Positions 11,634-26,312 are shown, counted from the first letter of the stretch. The stretch is DNA of 64,000 nucleotides from Diphasiastrum complanatum (GCA_029204225.1 CM055105.1:16625353-16689352), one strand, 5' to 3'. Notes: generated by a model from the letters alone, not told the origin. Numbers and translations are program-made.

Positions 11634-14600
11634 TTATGCATTTTTTTTGCAGCATGAGAGCATGGGGTTGAAAGAAGGTCGCTTTAGCAATTTTGTCTTT
11701 GAGCAATGCCTAAAAAATGGACAGCTTGCTAAGCTTTTGCGATTGGGAGAAGAATTTCCAGAAGAGTTACAATTGTTTCTTCGAGATCATAAAGGCTTGT
11801 TGTGGTTGCATGAGTTTTATTTACAACAATTTACATCAGCATCAAAGACTTTACATGCATTGGCTTTGTCAAGCGAGGAAGGGTCTGAGATTGGTCATAA
11901 CGAAGAACCCCTTCATTCCAATTGCAAAAATGTAAAAACAAAGCTCAAATTATTTGATCGACGACGTCTATTATACCTTGCCAAGCTTTCGGTGCTTGCT
12001 GGTAAGCCTTTGATGTACTCTTAAGAAGAGAGATTAACAAAGTTGAAACTTGAGATCATGCATATACTTTCTGAAAAATCTCTAAAAATTTGAAGACTAT
12101 GGCCTTCAGAAAGTCATTTTCTGACAGATATATTTGAGCTTTGCTTTATTGAGTTTTTGCTGTTTGTTTCAATGGCCTTGCTTGAAAAAATTAGGGTTGA
12201 CTTTACATGTATATTTTACGAGCTCAATAATGACTGATTACTGTAAAAATCTTAATGCGTAATTATGTAAGGTAGGCTAATTCAAAATCTTCAATGATGA
12301 TGCTATTAAGATGTTATTTTTTCTTGTTTAACTATTCAACATTTTCTTTTGATGACTCCTGTTTAAGGAAGAAAACTCTCTTTTCTTTAGCAAATGCCAT
12401 TTATAATGTGTTTGTTCTAATTATCCCTTGTTAAGTGCTAGTTGTGGTTTTTCCTACAACTTTTGAGTTCCCAGTTGTTGACCTTTATATAGCTTTTAAG
12501 TCATCACTAGATAGGCTAGACCTATTTTTTGGATTAGAGTAACTTCTTGGCAAGTCTGTACAGACCTTTCTGACATGCAATGTAAAATGTTTTACTTTGC
12601 ATTTCTTTGGAGTTGAGAAATTTTGCTGGCCATAGTAGTTTAGGCATGTTTTGATAATATCAATGTTCTTCCAAGTCGCATGTACAATAATCTTTCACAT
12701 TTAGTGGACATAGAATCTGACTCTAACCTGGTTGCAGTACTCCTTGATTCTAGTGTGACATCTCCATGAACCAACTTGATAGTTATAGAACTCCATAGTG
12801 GATGATAGCAAACTGGCTGCCCATCCATTAGCTATCCATCCTTGCGAGCCAAGACCATTTCTGAGCCCCAATCCCATGCCAATAGCATCTTTGTCCCATA
12901 CCATGATGCTCTCTCAAGGCATAGCAAAATCATCTTCGAGACTTGCACATAGCTCTAAATCCTCTCGGAAATGCTTCTCCAAGGATGATCTCTCTATTGT
13001 CAGATGTTCAATAAAGATCTAGAAATTTATTGTCTAGGCCAAAAGTTTGTACATAGCCCCTATGTAACTTCTCCTAAAAACAGTAGGGCCTACATCAAGC
13101 TAATTCAAAGGCCTACATCAAGCTATATCTAGCCTACAAGGATCTACACTGAGCTGAGTGTACTTTATCAAATCTTGTTATGTACTTGATAAATGAAGAT
13201 GTGTAGTACTACTTACTCAAGCTTGTGTATCTATACAATCATACAGATTTATTATACTTAACTATAGATACAATTAGATATGTAGAAGCCCTATTGTTGC
13301 TATGATTATTTCATTACTTGCGGAAACCTTAAATGATCAATTGATTACATTTAGGATCCCTAAAGCGTAAATTTAGAGTTAGGGCATGAGGATATTGTAA
13401 CCAAAACTCCTCCATGTATATCGAGATTTTGTCTTTAGAGTACCCAATTGACCGAGTGTAGAACCTTGGAGTTCATTTTTAGCCACTATGTGATATTTCT
13501 AATAACTATACTTTGCCCCAAACATTATAATGTTTACCTCCCTTATCAAGTTTAGCAAATTTCAAACGAAAGAGTGTTTAGCATAATGCTTTGAAATATA
13601 ATGTTGTAAAGTTTCAAAAGCATCCCAAAACTTGTTCCAAACGTGTTTTATGATGCGTAACTATGAAGAGTTGTTTCTTATTGTCCTATGGTTTCGATCT
13701 ATGTATTTGTAGTCTCTATGGATAGAATCACGAATCACGAGTCTATCTCTATGTATGTTTCGTTTTCTCATGATTATATAGAAGTAGGGCAAAAACCCTT
13801 GCTCTAATTGAGCTCTTAGAAGAGTATAAATATACTTGTTGACCTCATTATTAATGGTTGGATGGGTTGAAAACTAACTTCTTAGTGCAGTTGGTTAGTT
13901 TCAAAGTAGCTTAGTTTTTGTAGATTCAGTCAAATACAACAAACTATTAGTGGAGATCAACATTCTGCCATTGACCATCATTTTGTTGCAGTCCTCTGTC
14001 TGTCTGTCTCTGCTTTTTTGTCTTTTACATGTTAGAGAATCCATTTCTCATTGTGAGCATGAAAAAACTTACACGCCATGACTCAGTCCTCTTTTAGTAC
14101 TCTAGAAGTATGCGACAAAAACTGATATAGCAATTACCTATTCGTAGATTAAAAGATTCATAGCTTTGTTGGGGGTTACGCCTTGAATTCAAGAGGATGT
14201 TATACGGGTTTCTAAGTAGACTCATTTCATTACTGTTTGCACGTTGCACCACCATCACAACGAAGGTAGTTTGCCCGAGTCTAAGATATCTTTTAACTAC
14301 CTTGTTTTTTTTGCAATTCCATTTTGATAGACACATACCAGGAGCTCTTTTGACTTCTGGTTGAAGTTGATGTAGATTTGTTGTATGCAAGTGGATTGGA
14401 ACAAATTAACATCCATGAGCTTATGGCCAAGCTCTTAGCCCCATTCTTGAGGATTTTTTGAAGATATTTATCATTACCAATGGTAAAAATTGGGATTGAC
14501 ATTCTTGTTTAGCAAAATGCAATTACAAGTATAGCAACAGCGAATCCTTGTTGATGAGCATGTAGGTGGTGAACTGGGAGCTAAGCAGAAAGCTGCACAA

Positions 14601-16894
14601 ATCGATGCAGACTTGGGAATCCTTGCAATTCAGGTGAACCATTCAATCTTAGTTCCTTGTTGAAAAGGAGCAATTTTTTTTCCTTTGGCACTTGTTTTTG
14701 CGATTTGCAGCTCTATTGAAGGCAAGATAATTAATTTTCAGAAACTCGAAAGAAAAAATGATTTCAATTGGTCAACAATTCAATTTTAAGTAAAGTTTTC
14801 TGGGAAGTTTCCACCTTTTTTGTGAACATCTGTGGGGCAATAAAGCTCGAGTTGTGTTGATATAAGGTCTTATCAAGATCTATTGATATGGTTTTCCTCT
14901 ATGCCTTTGTATGTTGCAACTGGCTAATGTAAATTTAAACTATTCTCAAAACTGGCAAGTTTTCACATTGTCACAAAAAATGTAGAGAAAATTGACATGC
15001 CTGTTATTCCTGAGTGCATGTCTTGCTTTCTAGCATTTAGGAGTGCATGTCTACGTAGACATTGTGGCTTACTAAATTCATAGTTCACAACATACGAAAC
15101 TCATAGTTCTGCATCAAAAGTTTCACAGAAGCTGACAGATGAAATGTTGGTGTACGTAGGTGAATCAGGTAAGATGGGGGGTGGGGATAGGTTTAAACTT
15201 CAAGAGGACCCAAGCCACTGAATCAAATATTAAAGGTTGCTAAGAAAAAAAGCAAGTTAGAACCTTTCTTTGTAGTATCATGCTTTTTTGATAGGGCCAT
15301 TTTTGAAGAGCACCAAAAGAACAACTAACATAAATGTTCTCTCAGGAGAGTTAATATCTGTGTTCTTCCAAGCATCCAAGTAGCTTTTCCATGTAGCATT
15401 TTCTTGATGGCTTTAGTAGCTGTAAAATTTTCAGATGTTAGGAAACAAGTTGGATTCTCTATATATCTGGAGTTTCGAATATGATGTACATTTTGATCAA
15501 TCAATGAATCCTCTACGAGGTGGAGCTACTTGAAATTACCTTGACTGCATTTATGAGGGATTGATTCATTCTATTGTATCATTTCCAATCAGATTTTGTT
15601 TCATGTTTCTGTCTCTTCTGTCTGTCTGTGTTCCCTCTTTTTGAAAGACCAAGCTTATGCTTTTTTTTGGCATAGCTAACTGAGGAGATGAGACACTTTT
15701 CAACCTCACGCTCTGATACCAGTATTGGAATCTGAACGAGGATATGAAAGGCTCTTTGTCTGAATCCACTGATGGGATGTCAGATAATGCACTCTGTCAT
15801 GGATTCCAAGAAATGTGCAAATAGCATCTATATTCTCAAATGTACTTTGTGAGCGCTGCTTGGCATACCGCACAACGCGTTGACGCAAGAGAATCTATGT
15901 CTCTTACGAACTATATGTGCAGCTTACTAGCTTGTTCATTATTGTGCAAATATTCATGTGGACTTATTGTCAGCAAGCTTATGCGAAGGCCTATATTGGT
16001 ATTATGTCATGTTTCACACAAATAAAGATACATGTGTGCACGAAAGAAGCTCATCCAACCATTTCTTTAAAACCTACATGATTGGAATATATTCCAAAAT
16101 GTTGGAGTGATTGTCATTTGTAGATGCTTACACTTATTTGTTTCGTGTAAGAAGTGCTTGGATTGCTTTTGAGTGAATACTTATAATGACCTGGTCACTA
16201 GAAATTGAGACTCTCATAAAAACTATCAAGTTGAGCGATGGCTCAATTTTTGCTCGTGATCTTCTTGTAATAGATCATATATTTTGGTGAACTGAGAAAT
16301 GTCTAATGTTGATGTTGCAACTTGAATTTGCAGGAGATGGCTGTGAAAATGGGGGTAGTAGACAATGTGGTCTTATCACCAATGGAGCTTATAGAGTTAC
16401 TTTTGAAAAGTGAAGATAGAGAACTGGTAGTTGCTGCCTTCAAGGTCTTTGCTTTAGCTGGAGACTTGTTTAGGCGAGGCAACAAAAGCCTTTTGGAAGC
16501 TGCTTGGCTGAAAGTTGCAGACCAGGACAATTGGATTAAAATGAGGCAAACTTCTGAGGAAGAAGGTTGGAGTGATGAACACATGTTACAGGCGTTGAGG
16601 ACCACAGCTCTATTTGAGGTATCAAGGCGTTGTTATAGTGAAGGTGCATACATCTATGGAAGTCCATTCGAGGAGGTTTTACCTTTGATGCATACTGATA
16701 AGATGCAAAATGAAGGTAAGGAGCGGGGATTGTTTAGAACAGAAATAGGGACCATGGGATCTGTAGAAGAGGTATTGATGCAGCACAAGGATTTTCCTGA
16801 GGCTGGTGAGGCTATGCTTACTGCATTAAGGATGGGAAAGTCGGTAGATCTTTATCTGGAAGAAAGAGAACAAGACGACATGTCTGAAAATTAG
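326..16894 (+). CDS. NUP133: Nucleoporin NUP133 (Y-complex subunit), six exons, N-terminus missing
   Basis: NUP133 is a scaffold subunit of the Nup107-160 (Y) complex of the nuclear pore; in legumes it is also needed for symbiotic nuclear calcium signalling. Rebuilt coding exons are 326-2179, 2727-3457, 9157-9315, 11653-12001, 14566-14633 and 16334-16894, about 1,239 codons, close to the usual plant length of nearly 1,300 once the missing N-terminal exon(s) are added. The first ~450 visible residues fit the beta-propeller and the rest the alpha-helical solenoid. Hallmarks that match what I know of plant NUP133 are GGMDGRTGLSWIL, GYQTLWDIC, KLLRLGEEF, WLHEFYLQQF, HKDFPEAGEAMLTAL and the C-terminal ALRTTALFEVSRRCY. 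Every junction has GT-AG signals and compatible phases (1,0,0,1,0), with no internal stop, so the gene looks functional. Introns total about 12 kb and hold transposon debris. Confidence 0.93.
2180..2726 (+). other. NUP133 intron (547 bp)
   Basis: GTAGGTGT donor and a pyrimidine-rich acceptor (cttggttcttgcag). T-rich and non-coding; no repeat or element seen. Confidence 0.8.
2727..3457 (+). CDS. NUP133: NUP133 exon b (alpha-solenoid)
   Basis: Starts after ttgcag at 2726, completes the split codon and ends at CAG|GTACTT in phase 0. It encodes EHREKLIVMIELRDLHNARD and the helical region with TPWYCKPTVRSGVW and LLEEYAGAITAKVEREEEY, which fits the Nup133 C-terminal domain. Frame is maintained across the preceding junction. 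The open frame continues about 90 bases into the intron without family similarity. Confidence 0.9.
4454..5038 (-). pseudogene. Integrase core and C-terminal remnant (gypsy in intron)
   Basis: 4772-5038 encodes part of the integrase core (NAIWVVVDRLTKLAQFIP, LSDRDPKFTGHFW) and 4454-4747 the downstream part (WEKHLPLVEFAYNSAKHSAT, FMLMYGFQPKSP) in another frame, so a frame break lies near 4750, close to the position of the catalytic glutamate. Below 4454 the frame decays toward 4240. Confidence 0.85.
5042..6530 (-). pseudogene. Protease/RT/RNase H/integrase N-terminal remnant (gypsy in intron)
   Basis: From high to low coordinates: the end of a protease-like region (VILGHEWF at about 6330) passes straight into the C-terminal part of reverse transcriptase (LRPYLGKFV, then a disrupted active-site region before ILIYSKSLEEH), so the N-terminal RT fingers/palm are deleted. 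The thumb/connection (VKSFLGFTGFFRKH), RNase H (RTDASDLAIGTVLLQDG; YEKELFAIIHALKI) and the integrase HHCC domain (HECHDSPSAGHPG, CTQCQ) follow in 5642-6064 and 5042-5611, separated by a stop (about 5642). Confidence 0.85.
6527..7300 (-). pseudogene. gag remnant with zinc knuckle (gypsy in intron)
   Basis: Broken gag reading frame. A CX2CX4HX4C zinc knuckle (CYLCQEKSHLAKDC) is encoded near 6707-6748, preceded (higher coordinates) by a lysine-rich stretch and a capsid-like stretch around 6960-7110. Several stops and frameshifts interrupt it. Capsid-derived gag binds element RNA through the knuckle; this copy cannot make an intact protein. Confidence 0.75.
9157..9315 (+). CDS. NUP133: NUP133 exon c (53 codons)
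   Basis: Flanked by aaaattgcag and ATG|GTGAGC, phase 0 at both ends. Encodes the conserved solenoid segment with LALARHHAGYQTLWDICVQL and LNDMSCLRSLM. The open frame runs past the donor for about 100 bases but loses similarity there. Confidence 0.9.
10101..10679 (-). CDS. Unrecognised 192-codon ORF inside NUP133 intron (possible captured fragment)
   Basis: Open on the minus strand, antisense to NUP133. The predicted product is hydrophilic and rich in Ser, Thr, Asn and Lys, with no motif I recognise and no signal peptide or membrane segment. A 30-bp duplication at 10627-10688 falls in its first codons. It is bracketed by imperfectly inverted sequences (10049-10070 against 10752-10768 and the adjacent A/T-rich stretches), so it may be a host gene fragment carried by a DNA transposon. 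It could equally be a chance ORF; no function is proposed. Confidence 0.3.
   Translation of the reverse strand: MLTVVQQSVKVANCNTAEDKHHSLLDPKEYRISKEPKTTPENLEKYSNSSEIISRKSIQLATSAHAQKVESRSTLMMSDFPIKPCIESTFLKTTIEIAARTLEETNVLSTSRTKNVVDPQGVQHAEESLNCLGTSSDSVKRNANNEIMNPSSSDKWPNHAPMTEKHSSFTSGYHTNVFFSVFFPDCGPNKKN
11558..11629 (+). repeat. (GA)36 microsatellite next to splice acceptor
   Basis: Uninterrupted GA dinucleotides, 72 bp, followed by ttcttatgcattttttttgcag and the NUP133 exon at 11653. It occupies the region where the branch point and upstream AG scanning window of this intron lie. Confidence 0.95.
11653..12001 (+). CDS. NUP133: NUP133 exon d
   Basis: Begins after ttttttttgcag (11652) in phase 0 and ends at GCTG|GTAAGC, leaving one base of a split codon. 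Encodes HESMGLKEGRFSNFVFEQCL, KLLRLGEEFPEELQLFL and WLHEFYLQQFTSASKTLHAL, the most strongly conserved block of plant NUP133, then a variable acidic loop and DRRRLLYLAKLSVLA. Confidence 0.93.
12002..14565 (+). other. NUP133 intron (2.6 kb)
   Basis: Donor GTAAGC; acceptor gatgagcatgtag at 14565. No gene or intact element seen. A short near-direct duplication (ggcctacatcaagcta, twice around 13087-13128) is the only local structure. AT-rich and otherwise featureless. Confidence 0.7.
14566..14633 (+). CDS. NUP133: NUP133 exon e (68-nt small exon)
   Basis: Small exon encoding GGELGAKQKAAQIDADLGIL up to CAG|GTGAACC. Only the acceptor tgtag|GTGGT at 14565/14566 restores phase with the preceding exon (2 bases complete the Gly codon) without a stop; other nearby AGs (14532, 14540) give a wrong frame. 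The pattern, a short basic stretch followed by IDADL, matches the KRIEADL segment I recall at this point of plant NUP133. Confidence 0.8.
14634..16333 (+). other. NUP133 last intron (1.7 kb)
   Basis: GTGAAC donor, aacttgaatttgcag acceptor. No coding similarity, no repeat array seen. Contains short T/TG-rich stretches only. Confidence 0.75.
16334..16894 (+). CDS. NUP133: NUP133 last exon and stop
   Basis: Phase 0 from the acceptor; 186 codons then TAG at 16892-16894. Contains FKVFALAGDLFRRGNKSLLE, WLKVADQDNW, EEEGWSDEHMLQALRTTALF, EEVLMQHKDFPEAGEAMLTA and the acidic tail EREQDDMSEN. It fits the C-terminal end of plant NUP133, so the gene ends here. Confidence 0.93.
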   Translation, partial: EMAVKMGVVDNVVLSPMELIELLLKSEDRELVVAAFKVFALAGDLFRRGNKSLLEAAWLKVADQDNWIKMRQTSEEEGWSDEHMLQALRTTALFEVSRRCYSEGAYIYGSPFEEVLPLMHTDKMQNEGKERGLFRTEIGTMGSVEEVLMQHKDFPEAGEAMLTALRMGKSVDLYLEEREQDDMSEN

Positions 16895-21208
<4,314 letters not shown>

Positions 21209-21742
21209 TGCTTGGTGTGTGTGGCCCACGATGCAAACAAATTTCATAGATGCAATTGTTGCAAACTGTAACAAAACTTGCTTGGCATGTTAGATCATAA
21301 AACTCAATGGGTTGACACAATACACTCCATAGCAAGGCCTCTTGGAGCACTTTCACTAGCTCACCCATTTTTCATGGTGACATAAGGTGAGAGGTACGTA
21401 TAGCAAGTGCTTCCTACGCAGTCATCTTGAATGTTACCATATCTTTGATTTCTAGCAAAATTCTAACCTATGTAAAGTCGGCATTGGCAATAAGCTTTTG
21501 GTTTGCACTTCAAGATCCCGATTCCTAAATTGGACCAAGTGTGGAGTCTGAACTCTAAATTCGCTGAAGTAACATATGATCTGGAATCTGAACTCTTAAC
21601 TATCTGTGGTAACAAATGATTAGAATGCAGCAAACCTAAACAAAACAAAAACATGACTCTTGAGCATTCTCCTCAAGTTTTCCGCTAATTGATTGACCCT
21701 AAACATTTGTTACGCCAACGCAGTTTGCAAGCCTTCTTGCGT

Positions 21743-21758
21743 CATCATATTGCGCTGT
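21743..21758 (+). repeat. 16-bp target-site duplication, left copy
   Basis: catcatattgcgctgt, repeated exactly at 21846-21861, flanking the tRNA-like insert. Confidence 0.85.
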
Positions 21759-21845
21759 AGCCCAACGGGGTTGGTTCAGTTGGTTAGCTTGACATCCAAA
21801 GTTTCTTTGGTCTCAGGTTCGAGCCTCCCCTTGGAAACCAAGAAG
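21759..21845 (+). mobile_element. Very short tRNA-derived SINE-like insertion
   Basis: 87 bp between two identical 16-bp direct repeats, as expected for LINE-mediated retroposition. It has the two internal RNA polymerase III promoter boxes: box A-like tggttcagttggttag at 21772-21787 and box B ggttcgagcc at 21816-21825. GGGG near the start can pair with CCCC after box B, like a tRNA acceptor stem, and it ends with a small hairpin (ttggaaaccaa). No separate SINE body or long tail is present. A working tRNA gene is unlikely because the arms do not fold fully. Confidence 0.7.
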
Positions 21846-21861
21846 CATCATATTGCGCTGT
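21846..21861 (+). repeat. 16-bp target-site duplication, right copy
   Basis: Exact copy of 21743-21758. Confidence 0.85.
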
Positions 21862-23390
21862 GGAAGAAGGTATTGGGCTTCTGTAGCCTCATCGCCTCAT
21901 CGGTAAGAGCCTAAAGGTCCAAGACTTAAAAAGTCTGCGATCTGGACTGAATTTTAGATATGGTTTTAGGAGTGTAAAGCAGCCAGCTAGTGGTTTGCAG
22001 GTGTAATTAGCCTTGAGATGACACGTGAATCTTGGTTTGGTTTCACGCAGCGTATAGATCTTTAATGACTCTAGTCTCTCATCGATGAGGCCGCGTACGA
22101 GGCCAAGCTCATGTACAGACTATAGACCAGAGGGGATGAATATCTTTGTTGCAGGCAAACGTGATTTTGTGTCAAAAGCTTCTTCCATTTATGTACGTGT
22201 TATACTCGGGGGTGAAAATATATCGTGTCGTATGGCTTCAAAAATTAGATGTCAACGACCCTTTACATGTACAAGATTAAAAAAATTTACATCAGATAAG
22301 ATGTCTTGTGGACGGACTTAGAAGAAATTACAGCCAAACTAATCATCAATCAAGTTGAGTTCAAGGCTTATTCAAATGCCTGCAATCTGCAATAGATCAC
22401 TCATAATTAACGCTCTTCAGTTTCTTTAGATTGCCCGACGTATTTCTCGTACGTAACTTAGGTTTAACGTGTTTATATGCAGGCTTGAGCCAGTGGGTCT
22501 CAAGCTTAAGAATGAGAAACAAAAAACTGTCATCGAGTTAGATCTGAATTCAGAAATCAAATATGATTTTCAAGCAAGGCATGCTTTAACAGAGTTCCTG
22601 AAACGATGCTTATTTGGCATCAAAGATTAGGAAGAAGTCTCTCATTTTTGCGAGTTCAACGCCAACTAGCATGTTCATGACAGAACAAAGTTTCTCCTCT
22701 AGACCGCCTTAAGAGTATCTATACTTGAAGTCACAAGAAGAAAACTGCTTAGAATATGACCTTATTTATTGACGCTAAAGAGATTCAGCAAGATAATAAA
22801 ACTCCCAGAAACATCTATTGATTGGTTCACAATCCGAAAAGTGATTGAATTCCATATTATTCACACCAGGAAAATAATCGTCTCAAAGAGGGATTTGTAT
22901 CCAGTCAAAATTGTAAGAGAAGATCTCAATTCTAGTGGTTGTATGAACAGTTAACAAATCCTCAACCGATTATAACATCAACTACAGTATAAACTTTACT
23001 CGGCTAAGCTTCTCATTGCAGGTCGTTCGAGTTGAAGTAACATCCTATTACACATTCCGCATGCTATCTCTCTAATCGCAATACCTCCGGTTTCAGTGGC
23101 GTGGAAAACGATCATAGAAAGCGAAATATGTTGACGCTGAACGGTGAAGTCTTACTTGATCGTACATTTCCAAGAGAACCTTTGTCTATCATGTCCTGCA
23201 AAAGCAACGTCGTCGTGAGATTTTGAGACCCTGCAGGTCTCGCGCAGGTGTTGCATTGTAAGTGTATCAATATTTACAACTTAGCTACATTTTCATAATT
23301 CAAGTCGACCCCGTAAGTTCTTGGATGTAGGCTATTGTGTTCCAGAGATGTTATTCTCAGAATTCTCTAGATATATTTATTTTCGTATAA

Positions 23391-23500
23391 GATCTGAAGA
23401 TTTGACTGTGAAAAGTTTCCATCGCAGTGATACGACATTTTCGTAGATCTGAAGATTTGACTGTGAAAAGTTTGCATTGCAGTGATACGACAATTATCAG
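23391..23500 (+). repeat. Two-copy 55-bp tandem duplication
   Basis: Units begin agatctgaagatttgactgt at 23391 and 23446 and differ at only a few bases (ccatcgcag/gcattgcag). Lies about 230-340 bp downstream of the PADRE gene stop, possibly in its 3' UTR. Confidence 0.85.
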
Positions 23501-23732
23501 TAAAAGTTCTTCACACATGGTTTAAAAGCTATGTACTGGGCATAGACAAGGGAGTTACAATAGTTTTGGTGTCGGTGCAAGCGGTTTTTTGAACCGGAAT
23601 ATATTTTTCCCCGCGACCTTTTAGAATACACAAAGATAAGGATTCATAATCAACCAAACGATGTGGTAGCTCTTACAGATCTGTCCGAAAGAGAGAGAGA
23701 AAGAGGGCATTTGGCTTACATTTGAGGTTAAA

Positions 23733-24266
23733 TTATCGTGCAGCAACCTCAGGGATACTTTCGAGAGCCGGTGCCCATGACATGGTCGATCTTCTTTTCA
23801 CTGTTATTGTCTGCTTTGGAGCAGCAGCAGGGCCCCTGTTTAGCTCTTTCACTTTACCGTCATTATGCAACAAAATTTTATCCAGATATTGTTTTGATAT
23901 GACAAACTTTGTAGTCCTCCTCGCTACAGCTGATCTAGCGTTATCGCACATTGTGTTCGCTTGCTGAAGCTCATCACCTTCAGAGCTGGAAGAAGAGCCT
24001 TTAGTTGAAGAATGTCGAGCACCAGGTAACGGAAGGAGCAAGTAGATCTTTCCTCTTTGAAGAACTGCTCGTGGTGGCAGCATTTTACCACGTTCACCAG
24101 ATAGAATGGCGCTAGCATTGCAAAGGAAATGGTGCGGATGTCCCACTATAAGTTCTGCCGCGCGAACTTTCTGACTGAACTCCAGAACCTTTCCATTGGC
24201 TTGCAACACGGTGATTAACTCCTTTTCTGGACGCACTCCACAAATTATTGTGGCAGTATTCCCCAT
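23733..24266 (-). CDS. PADRE-domain (DUF4228) protein
   Basis: Intronless, 177 residues, typical for this plant family of stress- and pathogen-responsive proteins whose biochemical role is not settled. It starts MGNTATIICG; Gly2 makes N-myristoylation and membrane attachment plausible, as in relatives. The core reads as the PADRE fold: QANGKVLEFSQKVRAAELI, then HPHHFLCNASAILS, then MLPPRAVLQRGKIYLLLPLP (residues ~22-83), followed by a Ser-rich acidic linker and a basic C-terminal half (ARRTTKFVISKQYLDKIL). The start is the only Met giving the family's MGN N-terminus. Its upstream side (24300-25300) carries a compound repeat array. It looks intact and is, with NUP133, one of the two host genes here. 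Confidence 0.85.
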   Translation of the reverse strand: MGNTATIICGVRPEKELITVLQANGKVLEFSQKVRAAELIVGHPHHFLCNASAILSGERGKMLPPRAVLQRGKIYLLLPLPGARHSSTKGSSSSSEGDELQQANTMCDNARSAVARRTTKFVISKQYLDKILLHNDGKVKELNRGPAAAPKQTITVKRRSTMSWAPALESIPEVAAR

Positions 24267-24621
24267 TGACAGTATAATAAAAAACTAACGATCAGATCTT
24301 CAAATCCAAGCTCTCCTTTAATTAAGTAAAGGTTACAAGCAAAACTCGCTGTTTCTAACGCTTCGCTTCTACAAGATGGATTTTTGCAGAGATGTAAGCT
24401 TCACTTCGCTTTCAGTGAATCAATCAAAATATCTTCTGGTGAAGAAGACCCAGTGATCTCTTGGAATATTCTGCTTCATTCATATCATCTGAAAACAAAA
24501 GTGTACTAAGAGTTGATCTAAGCTGCTCGGAATCCTCTCCATGCTTTACAATAAAGTCGTTACTCATTTACAAGAGGATTAGTCCCCAAGAAATTCCAGT
24601 CCTCAAATTTAAAAGAGCATT

Positions 24622-25297
<676 letters not shown>

Positions 25298-25432
25298 GTT
25301 ACATAAACCATGTTTTGAGCATTTTGATTGGGCCATGTGCTTTATAAAATCCTAAAATGGGTGGTATATAGTGTTTGTAGATTATTCTAGAGTTTTAGAG
25401 AGAAATATTTGGAATGTTGGAGAGCAATTTGA

Positions 25433-25435
<3 letters not shown>

Positions 25436-25481
<46 letters not shown>
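25436..25481 (+). repeat. (GA)23 microsatellite
   Basis: Uninterrupted GA dinucleotides. The surrounding 25295-25760 has no recognisable gene. Confidence 0.9.
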
Positions 25482-25484
<3 letters not shown>

Positions 25485-25756
25485 TGGAGGGAGAAGCGGT
25501 CTCGATGTCAGCAAGGACTTGATTTTAAATACATCGAAAGAATGAGCATGAATAAATGGTCTTCGAATCGTCGGCAAAGCGACAAGGCTCTCTGCCAAGA
25601 TCGGGACAAATCAGACAAGGACAAGGACAAAGATGCAAGATCATGGAGTGCTGAAGCCACAAATGCATTGATCTAGGCGTTTCGGCAGAAGCAGATTGCC
25701 AAGGTCCAGGTGGATGGGAATTGGAGGATCTTCAGAGCGAAGAATTGGGATGCAGT

Positions 25757-25759
<3 letters not shown>

Positions 25760-25849
<90 letters not shown>
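25760..25849 (+). repeat. (GA)45 microsatellite, one interruption
   Basis: GA dinucleotides with a single A-for-G change near 25793. Confidence 0.9.
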
Positions 25850-25851
<2 letters not shown>

Positions 25852-26194
25852 TGGCAATTACGTGAGGTAATGGTTGATTGGCGGGCAAATACCACTCATA
25901 ATCCAGTCCTTGGGTAGCTCATGGCCGTCCGCCAATCACTCAACTCCCAAAATATTTATGTTAATGGCCCTCCCAATGGCCAACTACCTGATATGTAATT
26001 GTCATTTGGAGTAATACCTACCAAGCGTGTGATTGTAGGCATACATAGATATAGGCTATGAACACAATGGTGTAGAGCCCTATTCTAGTAACTTCTAATT
26101 TCATACCTATTTAACTCTTCTTAATTTTTAACTGACAATGTTAAATTTTTTCACCCCAATAAATATTCACCTCCAAAAACACCATTAAGTCCTG

Positions 26195-26312
26195 TAGTAG
26201 GCGTGAGCGGCCCTGGTTACCTAGTGTAGTGGGTTGCTAGTACCTATGTAGCGATTCGATAAGTATTGGCGACCCACTACACTAGGTAGCATGGCCGCTC
26301 ATGCTTGCTACA
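26195..26312. mobile_element. Foldback / MITE-like hairpin element
   Basis: Imperfect inverted arms of ~44 bp (26195-26238 and 26268-26312) share tgagcggcc...acctagtgtagtgggt and its complement, separated by ~30 bp. The size, terminal position of the arms and absence of coding fit a miniature inverted-repeat element; I see no clear target duplication. Flanks 25850-26190 and 26313-27250 hold no gene. Confidence 0.55.

Larger units (their letters stand above)
9316..11652 (+). other. NUP133 intron (2.3 kb) with passenger ORF and GA tract
   Basis: Contains a short GA repeat (9520-9538), a minus-strand ORF of unknown origin in a possible foldback element (10040-10790), and a 72-bp GA tract (11558-11629) that ends only 23 bp before the acceptor. 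Around 10800-11550 nothing coding is recognised. Confidence 0.75.

Noticed and set aside
14532-14540. Alternative acceptors for the 68-nt NUP133 exon
   Set aside because: They give the wrong phase after the one-base overhang of the previous exon or bring in a stop.
21759-21845. Functional tRNA gene
   Set aside because: D and T arms pair poorly, no proper anticodon arm, and flanking 16-bp duplications show a retroposed copy.
25371-25676. Small plus-strand ORF after the repeat array
   Set aside because: Half is GA-repeat translation and the rest has no similarity; no splice or start context.
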